Assembly (NCBI GenBank): GCA_949840605.1
Contig: CATKXN010000089.1
Coordinates: 1 to 11,189, forward strand
Length of the DNA stretch: 11,189 bases
From: an uncultured Alistipes sp.
Lineage (GTDB): Bacteria > Bacteroidota > Bacteroidia > Bacteroidales > Rikenellaceae
Direction of reading: 5' to 3'
The notes beneath the pieces are model-generated. The model searched no databases. It was not told the DNA's origin and saw nothing but the letters and a program-made list of their open reading frames with translations. Of this stretch, positions 1 to 8,519 are shown piece by piece (the stretch's first letter is position 1; each line of letters opens with the position of its first letter). The position numbers and the translations under genes are program-made.

Positions 1-2804
1 ACCCCGACGAACGAGATCGGGATCATCAGGATGATGACGATCGGTTTGCGCAGCGATTCGAAGATGACGGCGCACATCGTATAGATGATGGCGATGACCA
101 GCAGAATGAGCCACACCTGCTGCTGTTTCTGCTTCTGCCCGAAGTTGTGCGAAGGAGAGTCCGCACGGAATCCGATCGGCAGGACCTCCTCGTTGAGTCG
201 TTTCACCGTGCGTTCGATCAGTCGCTTCCCGAGTTCGTAGGAACCGATGAAGTCGAACCCGATCAGGATTTCATACGACTGCTTGTAACGGCGGATGGAG
301 ACGCCCGTACGTTGCTTCTCGATCGTTCCGACAGCCGAGAGCTTCGTGCGCAGCGAGTCGATCCGCACCTGCGCGTTGGTAATGTGCCAGCGGTCGAAAC
401 GATCCCGGTCGCCCGATTCGAGCACGACCTGCTGCAGTTCGCGGCCGTCGTAAACCGGCGTCAGACGCGATTTATAGAGCATCGTACTGAGGATGCGGTA
501 ATAATCGGTCACGTCGAGCCCGGCCGCGGCGATACGTTCATCGTCATAGCGGATGTTGAACTCGCTGTGGGGCAGCGTCCAGGCGTTGCCGTCCATGATC
601 TCGGGCTCCGCGACACGACGGTTGAGCGACAACGAATCGATCAACGCATCGGCATAGGCCGACAACCGGTCGTAATTGTAGCCCCGGAGCCGGATCTGGT
701 TGGGACGGAAGCTGCTTACGACATTGTTGTTGAACGAATTGTCGTCGATGCCCCAGACGCGCCATGTCGCGCCGCCGAAATTAATCGCCGCCGCCGTGAG
801 TTCCTGCTTCAGCATCAGGGGAAAAGACGTATGGACAAACTCGGGTTTGAACGTAATTTCGATCCGGGCGTTGTCATACGAATAGATGCGCGTACGGAAC
901 ATCTCCACCTCGTCGAAACGGCTGATGTAATTTTCCATGTGCCGCACGACCTCGTTGAGCTGCTGCACGGTACACCCCTCGGCCATACCGGCGTTGACAT
1001 AGAGCACCTTCTGTTCCGGTTCGCGGAAATTGTTATAACGGCCCGTCGCGGTATTGAACAGGTGGAGCGACGACCCGAGAACCTTGTCGATGGCCGAGCG
1101 ATGCTCGGAGATGAACCGGCTCTGCATGATGCCGTTATACCATTCGGAACGTTTCGGGAGCGGTTTTCCGCCCTTCGCCTCGATCTTGTCGGGCAGCAGG
1201 AAAACGGGGATGCCGAAGCCCCAGACCAACGCCACGATAAAAATCCAGCGGTGGCGGCGTCCCCATGCGATAAAACGCCCGTAGAGGCGCGAAAAACGCA
1301 CGGCGAACCGCCTCCGGCGGACGGAGGAGAGCGTCATGCTGCGTCCCAGCGGGAACTTGTCGAGCAGTGCGGGAATGAACAGCAGCGCCACGAGCAGCGA
1401 AACGGCCAGGTTGATGACGATCACCAGCGAGAAATCGGTCAGGTTGGCCTGTTGTTTCTCGGGCAGCAGCCAGACGATTCCCAGGGCCCCGATCGTGGTA
1501 AGCAGGGCTCCGAGGATCGAAACGAAAACCCGCCGGTCGCGGTAGTAGCTGTAATGGTCGACCATGATGATCGACGTGTCGATGATGATGCCGAGCGATA
1601 CGGTGATGCCTGCCAGCGTATAGATGTGAATATCCAGCCGGAAGAGATTGTAGAAGACCACGGCCACGAGAATATTCACCACGAGCGTCGCCGTGATGAT
1701 CAGCAGGTAGCGCAGGTCGCGGCTGACCAGGTAAACGAACAGCAGCAGGACGGCCACGCACAGCAGCGTCCGGAGGTATATCTTGTGCAACTCCCCCGTG
1801 ACATATTCGGTGGCGTCGTAGGTCAGCGTCGCCGAAAACTCCGCCGGAAAAGCGGCCTGCAGGCGGCCCATCTCCTCCTTTACCGCCGCAGCGACGCGCA
1901 GCATGTTCGTATGGCTTTCGCAGGAGACGGCAAGGTTGACGGTGTTCAGTCCGTTGATCCGGAAATAGCTCGTCGGCAGGGCCTCGCGCCAGCGCACCGA
2001 AGCGAAATCGCGCAGGTAGTAAATCCGGCCGTTGCGGCGCAGGATGGGAATTTCCCCGAAATCGAGCGACGCCCGGCTGCTCAGTTTCAGGACGATGCTG
2101 CGGTCGCAGCCATCCTCCCCGGCGAGGGTCGTGAGCCCGACCACCTCGCTGCGAAAATAGTCCCGGAAAGCGGCCGCGAGATTCGAAGCCGTGATTCCGG
2201 CCACTTCCATGACCTTGGGATCGAAGGTTATCACCCATTCGAAGGGCGTAACGCCCGAGAGGGAGACCTTGCCGACCCCTTCGATCCGGGATAGCGGCGC
2301 GGAGACATAATTGGAAACATACTCCTCGATGCGTTCGGACGGGAGGGCGGCCTTGATGGTGTAGATCAGCGTTTCGGACTCCCGGCTGCCCGACGTGGCG
2401 AGCGAAATGGCGGGATAGCCGACCTCCTCGGGGAGCTTGGCGTAGAGGTTCCGGATCGCCGAAGCCACTTCGAAACGGGCTGCCGCCATATCCGTACCTT
2501 TGCGGAACCACACCGTGGCGCTTCCCCGTCCCTTCGACGAACGCGACGAGACGCTTTCGCATCCGGCAACCGTCGAAAGCGTCCCCTCGATCCGCGAGGT
2601 AGCGCCCTGCTCGACCAGCCGCGCCGAGGCGTCGGGCCACGAGAACGAGATGTCGATCTTCCGTTCGGGAACCGTCGGCGTATACTGGATATTGAGCATC
2701 GGAAGCATCGCGACGCCGACGACCGTCAGCGCCGCCATGATCAGCAGCACCGAAAAGGCCGGAATTCCGCGGCGCGGAGAGGATATGTTCCGCTGAGCGT
2801 TCAT
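1..2804 (-). CDS. RND efflux permease, second of a tandem pair (3' end cut by window edge)
   Basis: Inner-membrane proton-driven transporter of the RND superfamily, expected to work with the adaptor and TolC channel encoded upstream. I translated this frame by hand from the ATG at 2804 to the left edge; it is open for 934 codons with no stop. After a short hydrophilic start, TM1 lies at about residues 16-34. A porter domain follows, then TM2 at about 343-361. TM4 contains the motif GIIIDTSIIMVD, with Asp409 followed by Thr410. AcrB has two aspartates here, so only the first is kept. The TM5-TM6 region lacks the usual Gly-Met-Ala-Gly type loop and instead reads LLPEKQQANL, which I associate with a Bacteroidetes-type RND group. 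The second porter half follows, then TM8 (about 877-896) and the start of TM9. About 80-110 residues, including TM10-12, lie outside the window. The ATG overlaps the stop of the upstream permease (ATGA), suggesting translational coupling. The drug or metabolite exported is unknown. Confidence 0.93.
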   Translation of the reverse strand, partial: MNAQRNISSPRRGIPAFSVLLIMAALTVVGVAMLPMLNIQYTPTVPERKIDISFSWPDASARLVEQGATSRIEGTLSTVAGCESVSSRSSKGRGSATVWFRKGTDMAAARFEVASAIRNLYAKLPEEVGYPAISLATSGSRESETLIYTIKAALPSERIEEYVSNYVSAPLSRIEGVGKVSLSGVTPFEWVITFDPKVMEVAGITASNLAAAFRDYFRSEVVGLTTLAGEDGCDRSIVLKLSSRASLDFGEIPILRRNGRIYYLRDFASVRWREALPTSYFRINGLNTVNLAVSCESHTNMLRVAAAVKEEMGRLQAAFPAEFSATLTYDATEYVTGELHKIYLRTLLCVAVLLLFVYLVSRDLRYLLIITATLVVNILVAVVFYNLFRLDIHIYTLAGITVSLGIIIDTSIIMVDHYSYYRDRRVFVSILGALLTTIGALGIVWLLPEKQQANLTDFSLVIVINLAVSLLVALLFIPALLDKFPLGRSMTLSSVRRRRFAVRFSRLYGRFIAWGRRHRWIFIVALVWGFGIPVFLLPDKIEAKGGKPLPKRSEWYNGIMQSRFISEHRSAIDKVLGSSLHLFNTATGRYNNFREPEQKVLYVNAGMAEGCTVQQLNEVVRHMENYISRFDEVEMFRTRIYSYDNARIEITFKPEFVHTSFPLMLKQELTAAAINFGGATWRVWGIDDNSFNNNVVSSFRPNQIRLRGYNYDRLSAYADALIDSLSLNRRVAEPEIMDGNAWTLPHSEFNIRYDDERIAAAGLDVTDYYRILSTMLYKSRLTPVYDGRELQQVVLESGDRDRFDRWHITNAQVRIDSLRTKLSAVGTIEKQRTGVSIRRYKQSYEILIGFDFIGSYELGKRLIERTVKRLNEEVLPIGFRADSPSHNFGQKQKQQQVWLILLVIAIIYTMCAVIFESLRKPIVIILMIPISFVG
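2801..2804 (-). other. ATGA stop/start overlap coupling the two RND permeases
   Basis: Read on the minus strand, the bases are ATGA. TGA (2803-2801) ends the 1018-residue permease and ATG (2804-2802) starts the next one. Such overlaps usually mean that ribosomes terminating on the first gene reinitiate on the second, giving linked production. This fits two subunits made in related amounts, though it does not prove that they bind each other. Confidence 0.85.
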
Positions 2805-5800
2805 CGGCGGGGTCTGTAAATCTCGTAGTAAGCCAGCGGAATGAAGAAGACGCTGACGAGCGTACCGACGATCATGCCGCCGATAATGACCAGCGACATC
2901 GGGAACTGCAGATCGGAGCCCATGTCCCCCCGGGAAAGGAAGGGCACTTCGGCCAGAATCGTCGTGAGCGATGTCATCACGATCGCCTTCAGACGCCGTT
3001 TACCGGCCTCCATGATGGCATGTTTGAGCTCCATCCCCTGCCTCCGCAGCGTATTGATCGTATCGATCTTGAGGATCGAGTCGTTGATGACGATACCCGA
3101 CACCACGATGAGTCCGATCATCGACATCAGATTGAGCGTCTGGCCGAACAACCACAATATGGCCAATGCCCCGAACAGGTCGATGACGATTTCCGAGAGA
3201 ATGACCCACGGCTGCACCAGCGACTCGAACTGAGCCGCCAGGATGAAGAAAAGCAGCAGCAGAGCGACGACCAGCACGCCGACGAGCTGCCCCACCATGC
3301 CGCGGTTGGAGAAATAACTGCCGCTGAAACTCACCTCGAAATGCTCGTCCCCGGCAACGCACTGCCGGATTGCGGCGATGACGGCCGGCACATCCCTGGT
3401 CCGGGGCGCCAGATCCAGCGGATAATAGTTGCCCTCGGCCCCTGCGACGACGCTTTTCAGATCGCGGGTCATTGTCTGGCGCATCAAAACGCTCACCGGA
3501 ATTTCGGCCTTGGAAGTATGGATAAACGTACTGCCGAGCAGTTCGCCGAGACTGCGCAGGTTGTTGCCGATCACGACCGGGAGCGACTCGTCGCCCGTCG
3601 TCACAGTGAAGAGCGTGTTCTCGTTCAGGGCGTTGCGCAGCGTCGTGAGCAACTCTCCGAACGTAACCCCGTAAAGCGCCATCTGCTCGGGCTGTGCGAC
3701 ATAGAGAATGTCCTCCTGCATCGGAACGGATGGCATCGACAGACCGGGAAGCGCATCCCGGATGCGGTCGACCAACCGCTGCAACCGCTCCGGATCGGCG
3801 CTGCGGCCCGTCGTCGAGCGCAGCCGCGCCGTCAGCACGGCTTCGCGGTCGGCAAAAATCAGGTCGAAGATATTGCCCGACACCCCGAACGAGCAGCGGG
3901 CTTCGGGCGCATGGACGGCGAGATAATCGGCCACGGACTGCTGTACGGGTTTCACATCGGCGGCATCGCGGCATTTCAGGTAAACGGTGGCCTCGGTCAC
4001 TCCGTTCTCCTCGGTGTGCGAAAGAATGAACTGCTGAATACCCGCCATGATCGTGGATTGCTGTATCCGGTCGCCCAGCGACGCAACCAGCGCCTGTGTA
4101 CGCCGGCCGTTCTCCTCGGCCGAAATCCGGTCGTTCCAGTCGATGCGCACCAGCATATCGCTGTAGGTCATCTTCGGCAGGCGTTCCTTGTCGATGTCCC
4201 GGAAAAGGGCCGCCAGCCCCACGATGGAAACGGCATAGATCGCCCACATCAGCCAGCGGCGGCGAAAGAACCATTTGAGCCCGGTCTCGTAATGTCCGAC
4301 TATCCGGTCGAACGAAAAACGCCGGAGCCACGGTGTCGGCCGGAATGCCTCCTGGCGGTTGTACCACCAGCGGTAATAGACCGGCAGCAAGGTGATGGCG
4401 ACCCCGTAGGCTACGAAAAGCGTGATGGCGACGGCCATCGCCTGGTCATAGAAAAGCGCTCCGGCCATACCGTTGATGAAAATCAGCGGAACGAACACCG
4501 CGCAGGTCGTGAGTACGGACGATAGCATCGGGGCGACGACCTCTTTCGTACCCCGGGTAACGGCCCGAGTCAGCCGTTCGCCCCGCTGCCACCGGGCGGT
4601 GATATTGTCGATGACGACGATCGAGTTGTCGACCATCATACCGATTCCGAGGATGAGTCCCGAAAGCGAAACGATGTTGATCGAAATCCCCAGCAGGTAG
4701 AAGACAAGCAGCGAGACGATCAGCGTCACGGGAATGGTCAGCACCACGAGCGTCGGCGACTTGAGGTCGCACATGAAGAAGAAGATGATCAGACTGGCGA
4801 GCAGCGTTCCGAAGAGGATGTTGTTCACCAGGTTCGAGATCGAATAGTCGAGCAGTTCGGTCTGGTCGCGCGTGACCGTAAACGCGATGTCCGGATAATC
4901 GCGGCGGAACTGCCTCAACTGCTTGTTCAGCTCCTCCTTGAGCTTCGACATCCGGGCGTCGGCCTGTTTGATGACTGCCAGGGAAACCGCATCCCGGCCG
5001 TCGGACAGCACCATCCCCTGCCGTTTGCGGGAATGTTCGACAACGTCGGCCAGTTCCTTGAGGCGGAACAGGCGTCCGTTGATCTTCAGAATAATATTCT
5101 CGATGTCGCCGCGACCGCTCACCACCGAACGGAACTTCACGCTGTACTGGTACTCGCCGTCGCGGATCGTGAGGCTGCCCAGCGTCACGTCGGCCTTTTT
5201 AAGGGCGCTTTCGATCGTACCCATCGTAATCCCCGCCTGCCGCAGTTTTGCTTCGTCGGGAATAACCAGCAGTTCGGGGGCCACCGTACCGCTCAGGTCC
5301 ACCATCGCCACTTCGGGCAGTTGCTCGATGCGCTTGGTTATCACCTGCGAGGCAAAACGGCTCAGGGCCGAGAATTCATCCGACACGGGATGCAGCTCAT
5401 CTCTCGCCCCGGCCGGATGCTCGCCCCGCACCGTCAGGTTGATGTAGAAGGCCGGAATGTCCGTGACGCTGGCCTTGATCACCTTGGGACGTTCCAGATC
5501 GCGCGGCAGGGAGGCGACCGAACGGTCGATCTTTTCGTTGACCTCGATAAAGAGGTAGTCGATATCCGCGCCCTGCTCGAACGTAAGGCGGATGATACCG
5601 CTGCCCTCGCGGGCCTCGCTGCGAAGATCGGTCAGCTGCGAGAGCTGGATCAGCTGCTGGCGCAGCGGCGTGATGACCGTTTCGTCCAGCTGCCGCGCCG
5701 AAATGCCCTGCGCCGGAATCTGGATCGTGATATAGGGCGCATCGACATCCGGAACGAGGGAGACCGGCAGCAGACGGGTGCTCACGACGCCCAGGATGAT

Positions 5801-5857
5801 CAGGACGACGGTGATCATCGTTACGGCAATGGGCCGGTCGAGGAGTTTGCGCAACAT
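2801..5857 (-). CDS. RND efflux permease, first of a tandem pair (AcrB/HAE-like)
   Basis: Complete 1018-residue inner-membrane RND transporter, close to the usual 1020-1050. It starts MLRKLLDRPIAVTM, a typical RND N-terminus forming TM1 (about 10-30). The porter domain follows, then TM2-TM6 (about 341-493), TM7 (about 536-552), the second porter half, and TM8-TM12 (about 852-1012). TM4 carries GIGMMVDNSIVVID, with Asp410 then Asn411 where AcrB has two aspartates. TM10 carries SGIVINDSILKID; by eye, Asn925 falls where AcrB has its relay lysine, while Lys930 lies five residues further on. Variants of this kind are common in RND branches other than AcrB, so the pump is probably active. The gene begins 12 bp after the adaptor stop and ends in a 4-bp overlap with a second permease. 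This gives the order channel, adaptor, permease, permease. Substrate specificity cannot be read from the sequence; hydrophobic drugs, bile acids or lipids are possibilities only. Confidence 0.96.
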   Translation of the reverse strand: MLRKLLDRPIAVTMITVVLIILGVVSTRLLPVSLVPDVDAPYITIQIPAQGISARQLDETVITPLRQQLIQLSQLTDLRSEAREGSGIIRLTFEQGADIDYLFIEVNEKIDRSVASLPRDLERPKVIKASVTDIPAFYINLTVRGEHPAGARDELHPVSDEFSALSRFASQVITKRIEQLPEVAMVDLSGTVAPELLVIPDEAKLRQAGITMGTIESALKKADVTLGSLTIRDGEYQYSVKFRSVVSGRGDIENIILKINGRLFRLKELADVVEHSRKRQGMVLSDGRDAVSLAVIKQADARMSKLKEELNKQLRQFRRDYPDIAFTVTRDQTELLDYSISNLVNNILFGTLLASLIIFFFMCDLKSPTLVVLTIPVTLIVSLLVFYLLGISINIVSLSGLILGIGMMVDNSIVVIDNITARWQRGERLTRAVTRGTKEVVAPMLSSVLTTCAVFVPLIFINGMAGALFYDQAMAVAITLFVAYGVAITLLPVYYRWWYNRQEAFRPTPWLRRFSFDRIVGHYETGLKWFFRRRWLMWAIYAVSIVGLAALFRDIDKERLPKMTYSDMLVRIDWNDRISAEENGRRTQALVASLGDRIQQSTIMAGIQQFILSHTEENGVTEATVYLKCRDAADVKPVQQSVADYLAVHAPEARCSFGVSGNIFDLIFADREAVLTARLRSTTGRSADPERLQRLVDRIRDALPGLSMPSVPMQEDILYVAQPEQMALYGVTFGELLTTLRNALNENTLFTVTTGDESLPVVIGNNLRSLGELLGSTFIHTSKAEIPVSVLMRQTMTRDLKSVVAGAEGNYYPLDLAPRTRDVPAVIAAIRQCVAGDEHFEVSFSGSYFSNRGMVGQLVGVLVVALLLLFFILAAQFESLVQPWVILSEIVIDLFGALAILWLFGQTLNLMSMIGLIVVSGIVINDSILKIDTINTLRRQGMELKHAIMEAGKRRLKAIVMTSLTTILAEVPFLSRGDMGSDLQFPMSLVIIGGMIVGTLVSVFFIPLAYYEIYRPRR

Positions 5858-5869
5858 AAGCGTTCCCGT

Positions 5870-6946
5870 TTAACGATTTTCGACGAGTGTGACTTCCGAA
5901 CCGTCGGCCAGATTCAGGTTTCCCGAAACGATCACCAGGTCGCCCGGATTGAGTTCGGCCCCGCGGTCGGCATTCGCCTCGACAACGTATTCGCGGCTGT
6001 TGGCCAGCGAAGTGTGGACGTAAGTCCACTGCGCTTTCCCGTCCTTATAGCGAAACAGGACTTCCAGGTTATCGCGGATGACCACCGCATTCTTCGGTAC
6101 GACCAACCGGCCGGGAACGCGCTGCCGCACGGCGACACGCACGTTCATGCCGTCGGCCAGCGCACCGTCGTTGACGACCTCGGCGTCGACCTGCACCTGT
6201 CCGTGTTCGTCGATCGAGGGATTGACCGCCAGAATGCGCCCGCGAACCTCCTTGCGCAGATCGGCGAACGGACTCACGGCGACCTCCATGCCCGGACGCA
6301 GCAGTCCGTACTCGGATTCGAGCACCGTGAAACGAACGTTGAACCGGCTGTCGTCGAGCAGGGTGCAGAACTCCCCTTTCGATTTTTCATAGACCTGCTG
6401 TTCCCCGTCGGCGACTTGCCCCGCGAAAGGAGCCCGCAACGAGCACTGATCCAGGCTCCGGAGAGCGCTCCGGAGCGAAGCCGTGGCATCGGCGTAGCCC
6501 GAGCGGATACGCGCCAGCTGCACGACTTCGGCCGGAGGAGTGACGGTGTCGCCGAGCGGATAGCCCTGCCCCACGAGCACATCGTAAAACCCCAGCCGGG
6601 CCTTGTCCAGAGCCAGTTGCGCCTTCTGCAGCTGAAGGGCGTATTCCGTCGTATCGAGCCGGGCGATCAAACTGCCCTGCCCCACCCGGGCGCCGTTCTT
6701 CGCATCGATAGCGGCGATGATTCCCGCTACCGGAAACGACAGCGTGCTGCGCCGCGAGGCGATCAGGCGACCGTTGCTGATCAGCTCGCGCTGGAAATCG
6801 CGCCTCTGCAACGTGTCGACCGTCACCTGATTGTATTCGATCCGGTGCTGCATCCGGTCGGCCGAGGCATCCGTTTTCTCTTTTTTCGTCTTGCCGCAGC
6901 TCACGAGAAGCGCGGCACAGAGCATCCACAACGTGTATTGTTTCAT
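5870..6946 (-). CDS. RND efflux periplasmic adaptor lipoprotein (HlyD/AcrA-like)
   Basis: Membrane-fusion protein that bridges an inner-membrane RND permease and the outer-membrane channel. The 358 residues begin with a lipoprotein signal; LLVSC gives Cys17 as the lipidated residue, which would anchor the protein facing the periplasm. The two lipoyl halves are at about 62-100 (FPVAGIIAAIDAKNGARVGQ followed by GSLIARLD) and 168-200 (SLRAPFAGQVADGE). A short helical hairpin of about 65 residues separates them. A beta-barrel region follows at about 200-275 (VRFTVLESEYGLLRPGM), then a membrane-proximal domain starting around 280 (RLVVPKNAVV) and running to the end. The start ATG is 8 bp after the TolC-family stop, and the permease starts 12 bp after this gene's stop, so this is a tight operon. 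No Shine-Dalgarno sequence is evident, as is usual in Bacteroidetes. A perfect 9-bp hairpin inside the gene (6455-6476) reflects a repeated Leu-Arg-Ser codon run. Family assignment is firm; substrate is unknown. Confidence 0.95.
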   Translation of the reverse strand: MKQYTLWMLCAALLVSCGKTKKEKTDASADRMQHRIEYNQVTVDTLQRRDFQRELISNGRLIASRRSTLSFPVAGIIAAIDAKNGARVGQGSLIARLDTTEYALQLQKAQLALDKARLGFYDVLVGQGYPLGDTVTPPAEVVQLARIRSGYADATASLRSALRSLDQCSLRAPFAGQVADGEQQVYEKSKGEFCTLLDDSRFNVRFTVLESEYGLLRPGMEVAVSPFADLRKEVRGRILAVNPSIDEHGQVQVDAEVVNDGALADGMNVRVAVRQRVPGRLVVPKNAVVIRDNLEVLFRYKDGKAQWTYVHTSLANSREYVVEANADRGAELNPGDLVIVSGNLNLADGSEVTLVENR

Positions 6947-6954
6947 GGCAGGGG

Positions 6955-8505
6955 TTATTCTTTGATGAGTTTATCGAATTCAGCGTTGATGTCGGTATGC
7001 GACAGGAAGTCGTAAAGCGTCTTGCGCCGCAGCGAATAGTAGTAACTCCAGAAATCGGCCAGCGCCGAAATGTAAGTCTGATTGGCCTGGTCCTTCTCGG
7101 TTTGGGCCGTATTCATCTCCGTCACGGATACCGTTCCCCGGCGGAAATTCTCCATCGCGATCGCATAGCGGCGTTCGGCAACCTCCCGGGCCCGGGCAGC
7201 CACGGCACACTGGTTGCGCTGGTTGTGGAACTGCTCGATCAGCGTAAAGACCGCATGCCGGAAGTCGATTTCGTTCTGCTCGATCTGGTTGCGGACCATC
7301 TCGGCCTTGGCCTTGGCCATACGGACGCGCCCTTTGCCCATGCCCCAGTCGAAAATCGGGATCGAAAATTGCAGTCCGACGACCTCCTGGTCCAGCAGAT
7401 TCGAATAGGCCGTCCGGAATGTCTCCCCGGTCTGCGACAATCCGAAACGGGCGTTGATCGTCGCCGACGCACCCCGTTCGGCTTTGGCCTGGGCTATCCC
7501 GGCTTCGGCATCGAGCGACTTGATCTCGTTGCTGACACGGAACGACGAATTTTCGAGCGCCTTGTCCAGGACGAGGCCGTAATCGATCTCGATGGCCGGA
7601 ATCCGGTCGTCGAGCACGGGATCGACATCGACATTCTCGTTATAACGCAGGTAAGAGTTGAGTTTCATCTGCTGCTCGCGGACCGCCAGCGCCGTATCGT
7701 TGATCGACAGACTGTCGTTGAGCATGCGCAGCCGGAGTTGCAGCAGCTCGTCCTGCGTAATGCTGCCCAACCGGAGCCGCTGTTCGGCGATCGCGTGCAG
7801 CGCCGAGGTGTTGGCGTAGTTCTTGACGGCAATGGCGTGCTTGGTTTTGGTGAGCAGCAGGTTGAAATAATAGCTCACGGTCTGGGTCGTGACGTCTTCC
7901 ATCGCCTCGATATACGTGCGCTTCGCCAATTCATACTCCCTGGGGGCGATCTTCTTGTTCCACCTGAATTTGTTGTAGGCGAATAACGGCTGCGTATAGG
8001 AAAGCGTAATGGGCTGGGAATAATAGGATTTGGTCTCCTTTGGGGCAAACTGGTCCAGCCGGTTCAGCGACGAATAGAGCTGCAGGGTTCCGCCCGTCAG
8101 CGCGATGTTCTGGCGGATGGAGATTCCCAGCGTATTTTGCAGGTTGTAGTTGTCCAGATACCGCATTTCGCCCGTATCGTAATCCTGCAGCAGACGCAGC
8201 GAACGGTCGAAACTCAGCACTTCGCCCGACAGGTTCAGCGACGGAAGACGGCTGGCCTGAAACGACCGGAACGACCAGTAGGACGAAAGGAACGTATATT
8301 TGGCGACCATCGCGGCGACAGACTGGTTCTGGGCGGTATAGATCGCATCGTCGAGCGTCAGCCGGACGTGGATCGTCCCCGGCTGCGCAGGACGCACCTC
8401 CCCGGCATCCGGCCGCGGCGAAGGCCGGGACTGCGCCATAGCGGGCAAAAAGCAGAGCGGTCCGGCCGCGGCGGCCAAAAATAGTTGCAGTATTCTGAAT
8501 CCCAT
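6955..8505 (-). CDS. TolC-family outer-membrane efflux channel
   Basis: Outer-membrane exit duct for the RND pump encoded immediately downstream. With the ATG at 8505 the protein has 516 residues. It has a signal peptide (Arg4, a hydrophobic run, and a likely cleavage after Ala-Met-Ala at about 21-23, before Gln). The fold shows the family's internal duplication. Each half has long helices rich in Gln, Ala, Lys and Glu and a beta-strand signature: LSYTQPLFAYNKFRW near 170-182 and LQFSIPIFDWGMGKGRVRMA near 379-397. A longer reading from a GTG at 8529 (524 residues, adding MVVKIKKV) is open and would overlap the previous gene by 10 bp. I prefer the ATG because it gives a compact signal peptide, avoids the overlap, and follows an A-rich stretch as Bacteroidetes starts often do. 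The gene follows the transglutaminase-like gene by 14 bp and precedes the adaptor by 8 bp. Family assignment is firm. Confidence 0.94.
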   Translation of the reverse strand: MGFRILQLFLAAAAGPLCFLPAMAQSRPSPRPDAGEVRPAQPGTIHVRLTLDDAIYTAQNQSVAAMVAKYTFLSSYWSFRSFQASRLPSLNLSGEVLSFDRSLRLLQDYDTGEMRYLDNYNLQNTLGISIRQNIALTGGTLQLYSSLNRLDQFAPKETKSYYSQPITLSYTQPLFAYNKFRWNKKIAPREYELAKRTYIEAMEDVTTQTVSYYFNLLLTKTKHAIAVKNYANTSALHAIAEQRLRLGSITQDELLQLRLRMLNDSLSINDTALAVREQQMKLNSYLRYNENVDVDPVLDDRIPAIEIDYGLVLDKALENSSFRVSNEIKSLDAEAGIAQAKAERGASATINARFGLSQTGETFRTAYSNLLDQEVVGLQFSIPIFDWGMGKGRVRMAKAKAEMVRNQIEQNEIDFRHAVFTLIEQFHNQRNQCAVAARAREVAERRYAIAMENFRRGTVSVTEMNTAQTEKDQANQTYISALADFWSYYYSLRRKTLYDFLSHTDINAEFDKLIKE

Positions 8506-8519
8506 GACTTTCTTTATTT

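Noticed and set aside
147..2294. A 715-codon open frame on the plus strand
   Set aside because: It lies antisense to the second RND permease, whose protein is clearly recognisable. The predicted product is rich in Arg, Asp, His and Gln with no domain. Long antisense open frames are expected opposite G+C-rich genes.
1135..2640. A 501-codon open frame on the minus strand
   Set aside because: It is a shifted frame within the second RND permease. The correct frame (from 2804) gives clear RND sequence and has no stop to the left edge.
3020..4525. A 501-codon open frame on the plus strand
   Set aside because: Antisense to the first RND permease, low-complexity Arg/His/Asp-rich product, no recognisable fold or start context.
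6455..6476. Perfect 9-bp inverted repeat with a 4-base loop inside the adaptor gene
   Set aside because: It is explained by repeated Leu, Arg and Ser codons (LRSALRSL) in the helical hairpin. It has no T-run and sits mid-gene, so it is not a credible terminator.
5033..7015. A 660-codon open frame on the plus strand crossing the permease and adaptor genes
   Set aside because: It spans the antisense of two well-supported genes and their junction, and the product resembles no family I know.
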